A DNA stretch of 64,000 nt, from positions 14,572,501 to 14,636,500 of the forward strand of contig OX485808.1 in assembly GCA_950295325.1 (NCBI GenBank), given 5' to 3'. Below, one piece after another: positions 13,852 through 26,785 of this stretch (within the stretch, counting starts at the first letter, position 1; each line of letters opens with the position of its first letter). The notes beneath the pieces were generated by a model. That model did not search any database. It worked only from the letters and a program-made list of their open reading frames with translations, and was not told where the DNA came from. The stretch comes from Polytrichum commune (Eukaryota; Streptophyta; Polytrichopsida; Polytrichales; Polytrichaceae). Position numbers and translations under genes: made by a program.

Positions 13852-13981
13852 CAACGTCAGGCAATCCGACATGAATTTGAGCTTGCTAGCTCTACCCTGC
13901 TCAAGAATCCTCTTGGTGCAGGGTGGGGTTTACTGTCTATCTTGTGGTGGGTGGGCTCTTGGCTTCCTACCTACCTAGCTA

Positions 13982-14319
13982 CACTAAATATGATATTTAG
14001 TGTTAGATACACTAAATATGAACACTACACTAAATATCACTAACCCTATCAAAGTAAGTAACATTAAATGTAAACTCAAACACTAAATATCATCTATGGT
14101 AATATGTGAAAGTTACATGCACGAATTTAGTGTTTAGTAGGAAAGAGGTGGCAACAAGGAAGGCGATTGACTATTTCACATGAAAGAGGTGGCAACAAGG
14201 AAGGCAACGGCGGCGCATTTATGTCTAACACTAATTATCAAAGAATTGAAAATTAGTGTTGAGCAGAGTAGGGTGGTAAAACACTAAATCTAATCAAACA
14301 CTAAATATCATATTTTGTG
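13982..14319 (-). mobile_element. CACTAAAT inverted-repeat MITE, copy A
   Basis: The ends are CACTAAATATGATATTTAGTG at the left and its near inverse (ending ATATTTTGTG) at the right, each flanked by TA. The right half, reverse-complemented, matches the first 150 bp of the element at 47113 (for example CTAATTTTCAATTC and AGTGTTAGACATAA). It is non-coding. The flanking TA would fit a Tc1/mariner-type target, but as a dinucleotide it is weak evidence. Confidence 0.65.
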
Positions 14320-14330
14320 TAGTTTTTCCC

Positions 14331-14500
14331 GTCAAGTAGAGAGAAGATTTCACAGCGGGAATCAAACTGCCAATCACTCCATTCGGAAATGGGTACCTCT
14401 ACACTATCACCCGGTAGTTTAGGATCATCTCAAACCAGGTCAACTTCCGCTTAACGTGAGAGGGTGACCTCTACAAAGCACCTCACACAACAAATCAAAC
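14331..14500 (-). mobile_element. tRNA-headed SINE-like copy 2
   Basis: Homologous to 13253-13460 over the tRNA-like head. The B-box-like sequence (+ strand 14355-14369) has decayed from TTCGATTC to TTTGATTC, and the A-box-like sequence is at + strand 14393-14408. It begins about 10 bases after copy A of the CACTAAAT MITE ends. Confidence 0.55.
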
Positions 14501-16260
14501 ATTAACCAACTCCTCCTCAAGAATATCTTGATTTTCAACACTTCTTAAGCGCAACAAACTTCATGGTTGGTTTGAATGCGTTGAGCCATAACTAGGGTGG
14601 ACTCCATGCTCTATGATGGACTTGGGAGACATTCATTTTTCTTCTTCTTGCCAAAACATCAACCTACATCAAACATTTTGTGCACCAAATTTTGCCAAAT
14701 AAGGTCGCCTCTAAGCGAGTCCCGAGCATACTTAAGTCGTTGTTGGTTGACATTTGCATCTAGTGCTCCGTCTAATACCCGAGGTGATTCCTTACAAAGT
14801 TTTGATCCATCTATGTGGCCTTCATGATGTTTCTACTATGGAATACCTTCCCTCTTCACAACCGTGAATTCCCGACGCATAGCCAAATTAAAAATCATAG
14901 GTGTTAAGTGGCCCTAAACCATCCTATCCCAAAAAACTTCAGATGGAACACTTGCCAAGTAGTCAACTGCCTCATGTGCTTTGGCATTGGCTTGTCAGCC
15001 TTCTGTCTCAAAAAAAAAAAAAAAAAAAAAAAAAGAAGAAGAAGAAGAAGAAGAAGAAGAAAGAAAGAAAGAGTGAAATGATTAAAATTTCACGTGAAGT
15101 TATTCATAATTAACAACATAACCCTAGATTAGTCTTATAGGATCCATTTGGGACGATGAATCTCCACATTCATAAGTCATAGTATGCATTTGGATTGAAG
15201 TGACTGCCCAAAATTAAGTATTCTAGTGAAAAAGTGTGCGACGAGCTTAGTAGTAGGAGTGTAGTAGTCACAGTTACACTATTTTGTCTAAGAATTAGTG
15301 TGGGCCACACTAATTTCCAATTACCCGCACTATTTTTTTTTTACTATAATTTGAAGTGGTCCACTGTAATTTTTAGTGTGAAAAAATGGTGTTGGTTTTT
15401 TTGTCTGCATATTTGAATGAAAATGCAAGGCAAGGGAGGTACTATAAAATTACTAATGTTAACCAAGGGAAGTACTATAAAAGTAATGTGGGCCACATTG
15501 AATTCCAACCCACACGAATTTCCCACTCACACTAATTAGACAAAATAATGTAGCTTCGTAAGGTACTAAGTTATTGAACATAGTTTTTTTCAGATACTTG
15601 AAGCATCAAGTTTGTGATGACGAGTGCACGCTACACCTTTCTTAAAGAGGTTCCATGGACAAAATGTTGGCACTTCCCACGTGAGGGTTAAATTTTGAAG
15701 TGTCCACTTTAAAAGGAGTTGAATTGAGTGCACTTTGAATGGACAATATATATTGTGGGCTTGTTTGCTTTCCATTGACATGCTTTTGAAGATGTAGAAG
15801 TTTGGTGGTGGGCCAACCCAAATGTGAGCAACCTTACAAAAGTTGAAGTCGTTGTTCTCTCTGGGATCAAGATGAATATCTTTTGAATGGTTACAGAGTC
15901 GCTCATAGACTCGGGTGAATTTCATCCATATTTTCAACATGTTTTTGCAGCATAAATTTCAAAAAACTAATTGTAATTTGGAAAAAATAACATCACTCAA
16001 TAACTTCTGGAAGTAAGCAAACTCTTTCACTTTTTGCATACATTTTCAAAAAAGGTTGGTTAGTACGTATTGTATCATAACAAGTGCACGTCAAGTATGC
16101 TATGCTTGTAATAAAGCCCCAACAACTCAAGAGCTCTCCACTATAACCCTCAAGGCTACGTGACCACAAATCCCTTTTGCACGACTTGGATTGAAAGTGA
16201 GAATGCATAGATAGATTCAAATTTTCTTCTTTCTTTCTTTCTTTCTTCCTCTCAAGGGTT
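14501..16260. other. Intergenic, 3' flank of the alpha-amylase gene
   Basis: No gene is recognised. It holds a poly(A)/(GAA)n tract at about 15010-15070 and several copies of a short motif like GTGGGCCACACTAATT (about 15298-15315 and 15484-15500). Confidence 0.5.
15010..15070. repeat. Poly(A) followed by (GAA)n
   Basis: About 25 A residues run into a series of GAA units. It could be the tail of a decayed retroposon, but no body is recognised next to it. Confidence 0.75.
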
Positions 16261-19200
16261 TCAATTGCCTCCACTTGGAGGTCGGGTCTCCTCAACTACA
16301 TCGGTGGGTGAATCCGTTGATGGGTCCACAAGGTTGGGAATCTCTTTCAATATGCGCGATTGCGTTTCTTTGCTCATCTTGCCCATGTTGAGGTGGACAT
16401 GGTGACTTGGCTCCATGGATGGTGCCCGGTCTCCGGGGTCCTTGCAACTCGGCATCCCACATATTTTGTCCTCGACGACCGGGAGTTGGGGTTTTGGAGG
16501 TGGTTTCGTGCTCTCCCAAACGGCGTAGTTCTCCCCAGAGGCCGCGATCTTCCAATCTTTGTCTTCGGGTAACAATTTGCCCATTTCCATCCTACATGGT
16601 TTGCGTGTGTTCTCCATTGAGTGTTTTGAAAGTGAGTACCAAAAATGTGTTATGTTATGGTATACGTTCAAGATTCGTGCTAGAGTGATTAAGAAGGACT
16701 TGATCATAGTGTCACTCGGGAGTCTCAATGTAGAGTCCACTCTCTATAAATGTTAGGCTCTGGAGTAAAATTTTCCTAACATTTATAGTGAGTTAACATT
16801 GTAACAGTTATAAAGGGAGCTTTTTGAATGCTTAACAAATATAAATTCATTACAATTATGAAGGGAGAGTTTTGCAAAATTATCATATATAAAATATGTG
16901 TATCAAATCAGTCTTTTATTTTTATGAAACAAAATAAGAATCAATATAGTCTAGATGAAGAATTTGATCACAAAAGTCAAATTTGGTGGCTTTTGCCACT
17001 TTGAAAGGTTGTGAGCCAATGTAATGGATGTCATCACACAATATTGGATGTATTTCGTAGGTTAACATTTATAAGTGGCAAATTAACAAAGAGGGGAGTA
17101 AATTATTGTTAACATTTAACATAGTTAACATTCTAGTTAGCAATATGAGGGGAGTACGATTTTGTTAACAAATATAATGAGTTAACGTTTATAAGTGTAA
17201 CATTTATCGAGGGTGGACTGTAGTCAAGTCGGTTGGGGTGTCGTATCTCACATTGGGGAATATGTGGGCCTCCTATGGTCGCTCTTCCGAATTGGATACA
17301 ATATTTGAGTGGCATATGGCAAGGCTTGTTGTTGAGAAAAGGCACATGATACAATGAGATTGGACTATGTGCTCAAATTATAGACACCGGTCTAGGTTCG
17401 AGAAGTTCTACAGTTGGGATCCAAGACCTAGGTGATCGTTCAACGAGAAGCACGATCTTCACTTTGACATCTAAGAACCGTTTGCATCTCAATTTTGATT
17501 ATGAAACTTGAGGTGACAATCTTTGTGATTTGCAATTATTAACTAGACGAGACAAAGTCCCGAACAAGTCCAACGACCAAAAATTTGTTGTGGAATTGTA
17601 AATGCGGTTGACAATACGGCCATGTACTACCTCAAAAGTGGAACGTGGGTGAAATGTACTACCTTAGAAGTGAAACGTGGGTGAAATGTAGAGAGCTCTT
17701 TCAACATCTTTTGAGGGATAAAGAGACTTGGTAGTGAAGGATAGAAAATTACAATTTCCTATGTCCCGTGGACATAGGGCTAGGGGTGGAACGAACAGAC
17801 ACTTCATTCACGTCGGTCCCCTCCAGGGATCAAAATTTCTTCTCTCTCTCTAGAAAATTACAAGTGGTGTTAAATGTTGGATGCATTAAAAGGTGGATGT
17901 AGATATGTAGCTTACCGAGTTCCAAGTTTGAGGATGAGACGATTGGCGATTGCGGCAATGTAAATGTCATCCTCGGCGAGCTCGATCGTGAGTTTACTCT
18001 CCGCGTTGATTCCGTTCCGCTTTCTCACATCCACGAGGCCTTTGATTTGGGGTTTCAGCTTTGCGTCAAAATAGTGGTCGTAGAACTATTTTCACACAAA
18101 ATCATGATGTTTAAAATATGATTTTTTTCAAGGTCAATGTTGTGGGTTATTAGAGCTACTTGTAAAGTCTTGGCATCAAACTCCCATTGAGTTGGCTAAA
18201 ATTTGAGTTTGAGAGCTTATGCACAAAGTTGTGCACGTTTTCTTGATGCTTGAATTACCATGTGCAAACAATGGTGTAATGTTATTTAGAATCAACTTTC
18301 TAGCTTGTCCTATTAGGATAGGTGAGTCAAGCTAACTTTGCATAGATCCATCTCATATTTGGTACAACAAGTCCCATGGGCATACCCTATTTAGATCTTA
18401 GAGTCCTCTTAAAAAAATTGGGATGGCAAGAGGAGGTCTAAAAAGTGTCACCCAACTTTCAAAATAGGCTTTAACACACGACGAACTAGCTACTATAGCT
18501 AATATAAGGATCAAAACCCACGGATTTCTCCATCTTCGAGGGACTTTGTGGACAACTCTATTGTTTGTGCCTATTCACAAATGTACATAAGATTTTAGTG
18601 TTTGTTCTACACATTATCCAATGATAGAGGTACAAACACTGCGTTTATTATCAAATTCACACATGTACCAAGTTTTTGGGTTCTAGAGCTAAGGTAAGTG
18701 GGTTCAATTCAGTTACCCATCTTACTTTACCACCTATACTTGAGTGGTGTGTGGTCAGGTGTGGATCTAAAAGCACGTGCCAAAATAGACATGACGTTTT
18801 AAAGAGATTGGACTACATGCTCAAAATTTGTTAACCATTATAGGCTCGATATACCTCGTTGCCCACCGACTATGATAAAGATGGCCCTCTTTGAAGGCAT
18901 TCATAACATATTCAACAGTCATTGCAGGCTGGGTGGGGCCCACTCTTTACTCTCTAGTACACAATGATCTAAATCTAAAGTTTGATTCATAGTGCTTATT
19001 GACAAAGACATCAGTATACGAATCCTCCCCAAATCTTGATACCAGTTGCAACTTCCATATGCAAGTGCAATGAGCAAAACCAATATCTCACTATGGCATT
19101 AAAATTGGTGCGCCGTGTTAATTAAAGTGGTGTTTGTGACTAGTCATGTAGCACCGAGTATTAGGTGATACCCTCTTTAGCTGCCACCCAACAAATGCAA

Positions 19201-21191
19201 GACAAGTCACATGTTTAGTGTACCTTGCACTTGATAATTCAGGGTGTTTCTACTATTATTTCCAGTCGAAGACAATTATGATGTTTATTTAAATTAGTGT
19301 GAATTATCATTTGGAATCACACAGCTTGCTTACAAAGAATGTAGGATTTTACCAAACAAGTTATCACGTTTTATGTGGGTTTCATGTGTTAAAAACTGCA
19401 TCCTTGAAAATAAGTTATAGCACTATATTATGATAATCCATAATAATAGGAATAGTTAATGTAACTACACTAAATTTTCATCTTAGTGTTGATTACCATT
19501 TGGAGTTACGTGTCGTTATAACTTTCTATTGACATTATCCTTTTTACCAAGTAATTATATCATGTTCATTGATGTGCATACATATATAATAACTATTTAT
19601 GTAGTTTGAGTAAGAATTCATACAACCAAGCAAAATATCATAGCAATACATAAGTCCAAATAGTAACCCACAATAATATGACAATTTTGTGTAGCTTGTC
19701 AACAAGTGAAGTTGGTGGATTACTTACATTCCATTTACGTTCCTTATTCCATGATGCATATTGGAACAAGAAATTTTCATGCTGGAGATTTAAGGCACCT
19801 CTAGTAGAGTTCACGGGGAGGTCACTTCATTGTCAAGTTGACACCACGTGCGGACAAAGTTTGCTACCCCTATATTACATGCCATATATAATTTTAAAAT
19901 TTATGATATTTTTTCTACATATACATAACCATTGATAGTATCTTTTGTATACTTTTTTGAAATTTTTAGTCATCTTTATTTTTTTTAGTATTTTTTTTAG
20001 TTCAATTTTGTGTCATTCTAGTTAGAAATGGTATGTTTTATGAAAAAAACAAATCATCAAATTTAGTTACCACTTTTAAATATGTCATAGGTACTGTGTA
20101 TATCTACTCATGAAAACAAATTGATAAAATTTTGACCCATTTTGGTGGTGCAACTTACCAAAAGAAGATTTTTTTTGGCCGCACGTGGTATTCAACTTGA
20201 CAATGGAGTGATCTACCCGTGGTAGAGTTATCCATAAAGTTTCTCAAAGAGGCAAAGAGGGACAAAACAATGGTTGATCCTTCTTTGAGAAAGCTTTCTT
20301 TAAGAGCTTGTAGCTTGTCCTATACTGAAGCCCATTTTGAAAGTTGGGTGAAATATTCATGACCTCTTCTTTCCACGTCTATTTTTTTGAGAGAATTCTA
20401 GCATCTAAACTAGGGTATGCCCATGGGACCCCATATCTTAAACCTTGGATTAGCCTATGCAAGGCTAGCTTGGCTCACCCATCCTAGTAAGATAAGCCAA
20501 AAAGTCGGTTCTTAATAGTCCAACATCACTCTTTGTGTATGATAACTTAAGTATTCAGAAAGCTTGATTGGCTTCGTGTTAATGATCTTTTTTTAGGGTT
20601 TGACACTAAAACCACAAACATAGTATTCATGAAAACATCACATTCACATCTGATGTTTTTTCGTTTTCCCAAGGCCGACTTACTTACTAGTCTTGTGGAG
20701 TGCACTTCAACTTTGGACAAGTTTGCATTTTGAAACTAATTTTGTATGGGCACCTATGGTAAAAATTCACAGAAGAAATGAGAAGTCCTTTTATATCATG
20801 AATGTTATGCGTCGATTGCTACCAAGAGCGTTTGAAGTAACAGTGAAGAACAAACTCTTCATGATGTCAAAAGACTAGGCTCGCCCGGGTTGGTTGTATT
20901 TTGGGTTACCTTTGCAATCAAATTTCTCAATTTGTGCCCCCCCCCAAAAATGATGTCAAAAGACTCCTTCCCTCGCTATCACTTGCACATGCTACTAGCT
21001 AGCATTTTGTAAATACATCCAGATGTAGTTTGCAAAAGTAGCCTCCAAAGGATCACTTCAAGCCGGCCTTCCTTGTATTTGAGAAAACGACATTTGTGAC
21101 AATTTTGCATGCCATGTGACATTTTCACTAATATCATGTTCACGGTTTCATCCGCTTTACTTTATTTTACAAATAGATTTAATCTTTTGAT

Positions 21192-21222
<31 letters not shown>

Positions 21223-24200
21223 GGGGTTGGTTTCTTATCTACAAGATAAAAATTAATGATGGACCGGTATGTAGGGGAATGCATGGTATCAATACTCGCA
21301 TCGTTGATCCAATGAATGGTATCATTTAGTGAACCATTTATATCACACTTACAATGCAAGGAACCCCGGGGTGTGTGAGAATGTAAGCGTAGCCCATGGC
21401 CAAATTCTCATCCGGGAAACTCCAATGTCGTTGCGTGGAGCCCGTGTCATGGTTGTCCAAAAATGTCACCGCCTTTTGTGGCCACCAACCTACAATAAAA
21501 ATAAAAAATGTGCACAAAAGTACCACAATAAAAATTTAATATGGCAAGTATTCAAACCTAGTACCATGCTTGGAGCAGTATATGGTATTGTAATTGAAAT
21601 GCAAGGTACACTAAACAATCCTAACATTGTGGGTCGTAGTAGATTTCTAGAGCTCACACTAATTCTCACAATGAAAAAAGATGTGGGCCACATTAATTTT
21701 CAACCCACACTAAATTTCTAGAACAAAATTAGCTTGGGCCACATGAAATGAATTTCTTTTTTATGGCAGATGATGTCCGTCTAACCCTAAAAAGAATGTA
21801 CGTACAAAAGTTGATATATGAAAGTTGAACCTATGTGATGTAGATTCCAATCAAGTGAGAACACATTCAACAATTCTTAACTTAGTGTTGGAGATCATGA
21901 CTGAAATTTAAATAAAATCGGACTAAGTTCAAGTCCATGACTATAACATGTTGAATTCCATCATAGGTAGGATCCTACGATATGATATCAGTCGTTTTGA
22001 ATATACATAAAGTGAACATCACAATATAGATATTTGATATGTTTCATCACATTTTATTATCACAACATTCAAGTAGTTTTTAGTGAGGATTCACATATCT
22101 CCCATAAAATTTATGTACGTTGGAAGTGTATCGACAAATCTGCAGGTAGAATCGAGGCAACCCAAAAGTCCAAATTTTGAGCATACAACCGTATTTACTT
22201 AAATCTTTCATTTCACGAGCCCCGGAAGAAAGCACAATTTGTGAATTTTTTTTTTTACTTAGGTGGAGTTGTTATTACCTATAAGACCCGGAGACTTCCC
22301 GTTCGTGTCTTCAAGACGCCAAAGCTCGCCTTTCACCGCGGCTTGTAAAATGCCTTTGGTGGTGAAGTCAAAAACGCTCACTCGGCCCCCCGTCCCATCC
22401 ACCCAGTCACATAGTTTTTGTCGATGCATATCTGATCCAATGCTATTCCAAATGAATGAATGAATGAATGAATGGGACAACAACCGAGAAAATCCAAATT
22501 TCATGTGATGTTTAGGTAAAATTGGACAAGTCTGAGTCTAAAATTAGAACATGTTGAATCCTATCAAAGGTTTCTACGACAAAGTTGTATGGTAGGATCT
22601 TCCAATAGAATATGCAGAGTTGATTATGATGATATTATAGTTTTAAAAAATATTTTCTATTACTTATCATCTAGTTATGTATGTTTGACATGAAAATGTA
22701 GATATTTTCTTTTTCCCAATCGTATTTTAATAACAAAACATGCAAGTAATCAGTAAGCGTTCACATATTTTCCATGAATTTTAGGCATATTGGAAGTGTA
22801 TTGACAAATCTGCCCATTGATATGTTCTCTTTGCACTTGAAAAGAGGTATGTTGAAGTTTGTTGGTCGCCCAACACATTGAAGAAATGTTTGGAAACTTG
22901 AAGTAACCGCATCTCTAGCAAGATCAATACCGTATAATGGGAATTTTCTTTTATTTTGCCTAAAAGGGAATACCAACTTGGGATTAATTTTTCTTTAGTT
23001 CAATCTCAAATAAATGCCCAATTCTTGAGACATTAATACATCGATGTTTTTTTTTGTTTTTTTTGTTTTTTGTTTTCTAGGAAATTGGACTACATGATAT
23101 CACATATTTATGCATACTTGCACTCTTTTTGCATGTTATGTATGGTTGGGTCCGCTGAGACAATCAATGGGAATCATTACCAAGACACCTAATGTTCAAT
23201 GGACATTCACTTACTTAGTGGTGGTACTCACAACACTGCAAATCTATGATGCTTGAAGTTTTTTTTGGCAAGGTATGACAAATAATGTTAGATTTACATT
23301 TTAGTGGTAATGACACTACATTGGTGGTTTAAAAATTAGTATTGAGCAAGACGAATAGAATTGGAACACTAAATACAACATCTAGTGTGTTTAAGAAGGT
23401 TGGAATTAATAACATGATGTTATGTTTTGTACCTTGATTTGCACGGGGGACACCACCCATGTATGACATTGTGGTCCACACCTCCCCAACTGCAAATGAC
23501 GGACTCGTGCGCTCACAATACCTGCCTTTAGATCCAACTCCCCCACTTTATGTAGTTGTCCACTAGAGGAGACACACCCCGCAAAGGGGGGGGGGGGGGG
23601 GGCTAGACTCTTTATACCATGTACTAACTAACATGAGTGTAGAAAGGGGTATTATTTGAGGCATTAGTGTACATTGTATACATAAGGGAGAGGTATTGTT
23701 TTTCTCAAGTGTGTACATTTAAAAAGGCTACAAATGAATTTGAGGTAATTGTAGATTCACATAAAGGGGCCCTAAGGTTTAGAAAACAAATTGATCAATG
23801 ATGTGTTAGTTTCATCCAATTTACATTTTCATCTATTATTGTCATATGATAATTATCCCCAATGACTTGTATTTGTATAAAGGACTATCTATAACATGAT
23901 TTATATCATGTGTATGTAGTGAAGGCATTTGTCACACTGAGCCCATTTTCTAGCCTACCGTTAGTATGTATACATTTATTTTCCTCTATAAAATTCTTGT
24001 CTATAGAGGGTTTGATTTCATAATCACCCATACACGTCATGTAGGTTTCAAATGGAGAGTGCACCCCCGGAAGACACATGAGTCTCTGATTTTTCTTTAA
24101 GAAACATGGCATTCTAAAAAATATGTGAAGGAGTTGTTCCAACCTGCCTCACTGCTTTAATAAGTATTTTGTTAATTCCAAACACTTGGCCAATTCTGGA

Positions 24201-26753
24201 CGAAATCGATGGTTAACATCATTCTCCGAATCCCCTCACTATTGTGACTTCTTCCCATAACTTTGTTGTTGTACATCATATGTTGGTTTTTTTCAATCAT
24301 GATTATGAAGTTATAGTTGTATGTTTGCATTATGTTTTTATTTGTTGTCACACAATACGTGCATAAATCTAGACTATCCAAAAATCAAGAATGACCTAAA
24401 TACCAATTTTTTAAAGAAAGCAATTGTTTGTTTGGTATGTTTCAACTACCATAGCATTTCTAAGCATCATCCGCGTATTCTCTCAAGCAAGAAATTTTAT
24501 GTTGAGTGATGCAGGATCACTTTACTCACAATTCACGACACAAAAAAATTTCAAGTTGAATATGAAACTTGAAGCAATTGCCTCACTTTGAAGAGCACCT
24601 ATTAAAATGGGCAAAACTTGTAGGGCTTTAATTTGTCACTAGTCTCCGTGTAACATGTGAGGCGTCATGTGAATGGTGGCGATTTCACAAAAGCCAACCA
24701 TAATTCAAGGTAAGAATTCACATCTTCACTATGCCAAATGAATAAGATGTTCATGTGAGCTCCACACATGATTAGGGAAATGGCTACAACTTTGATTTGG
24801 ATTTGCTAATCATCTTGTATTATTCTTGTGTTTAGGAGAGAAGTGGGCTATCTAGTGATTTCATTTTTTTAATTAAAGATTTGTCTACTTTAGATGTTTC
24901 ACACCAATTAGTGTTGCCAACCACATGGATTTGATCGTTAATGCTTGGAATGCCCTTACAAGGCACAATATTGGGCACCATAGCCTTTGGCGTAGTCGAA
25001 GCGCCACCCATCGAACCCGACCTCCGCCCGCAACCAATTCATCCAGTCGGTGAGCTCGTCTTCCACGCGTTTGTTGGTGTGGTCCAAGTCTGGAGCGGCT
25101 GAGTAAGTCTCGCCCGTGTCGTGCTTCCCTTGGCCCCCTCCATCGTAGGTGTCGTTGTCCACCACCTGAGTTACACTCCAACCAATGCACATTAAGAAAG
25201 GAGAAGGAAAGAAAGGAAAAAGAAAGAAAGAAATGTTGTTGTTCATAGCACTGGCGTGAACACCAGCCTGATGATGATGATCGTGGTTGGTGAACTGACC
25301 ACTTTAGTAGTATATGTCATGTAACAACAAAAAAAATGAGGAAATGATCTTGATAACGCTTGTATTTGCAAACATGACCTATTCAGCAGTATGAAATTCG
25401 GTTGTTTCAACTTTTTTTTTGGCAAGAGTATTGAAGGGTCATTTTTATGTCGATCCCTGATATTGGTTGAGGCATGCTCAAATGTTCAGACCGCAAGGGC
25501 CAATTGATGAAAAAGAAAATTCTTCATCCATAAACTTAACCCATAAGTTATCAAATTGAGATTCAAGTGATAACAAATGTTTTGGAGGATAAGCAAAGTA
25601 AGATATAGTACATGTATATGCACTTGCAAGTCCTCCGTTTACATTTAGAAATATAAACTTGTTTTTATTCGTACAAGATTAACATGGAGACAACCATACG
25701 AGATAATAATAACACTTTTATTTGAAAAATAATTTTGACTATACAAAGACGACGGTTTGCTTCCTACAACATATCTTATCCACAAGAATAAGGATGCTAT
25801 TTTTTATTTTATTTTCTAAATTTTTTTGTAACAATTGAGATTGTTGCTATGGAGAATTTCTAGACTTTAAGATTCTCTATGATGTCATAGATATTGTGGC
25901 CTTGAAATCTAAATTCCGCGACAATGAAATTGCAAGCATAAGAACTAGTAATTCCGCCTCCCACACACTCCTCGTAAAGATCCCAAACACAATCCGAGCT
26001 TTTGATCCGAGGTGGAAGTCAAGTTAAGAATGGGACCCCAATTTGAATATCATGTGGCAACCCCCCGATTTAAAACCAACGAGCGCTCGATTAGCTAATG
26101 AATTTCAAGCTCAAATCGACGTAAAAGTACATACCGCCCAAGCTCCCCAAGCAAGGCGCTTGTCGGTCACACCACCATCAAAAATGTTCCAATGGCCGCT
26201 CGGGTCTTGCTTCTCGGCCGTGCGATGGTTGATCACCACATCCGCAATTACGCAAATCCCGTGCTCATGGAGAGCGTCGATGAGCGCCCTCAAGTCCGCG
26301 CCTTTCCCATACCTCGAGGCATCCAAGTTATACAATTGGCCCGGCAAATATCCTAGCAAGACAAGACAAGACAAGACAAGTCACCATGTTGTTATACGTT
26401 GTGTGCATTCTACTTTACGACATGCCTAGTCCATCAAATAAATAAACAGATAAAATCAATCTTTAATTTATATTCATGACAATAGTGAACACTTTGTGTT
26501 CGTTCTATGGGTCATGAGAATATAACCATGGGATGTTGGGAGCTCGGTTTGAATTTGAGTCATCTCCTGGTTATATTTCCAAGTTCCACGAAATGGAAGT
26601 GCGAAGCTGAATAATGTTGTGTTCACAATTGTTAAAAGCATATTGATGGACAAAAACACTAGCTTCCAAGGAGCAAGTACGAATGAGCAGTGTTTTCGCC
26701 CGCAAAGGTGGATTCTAATTGAAGGCACCAACATCAAAGTAATGCTAATTTAA

Positions 26754-26785
<32 letters not shown>

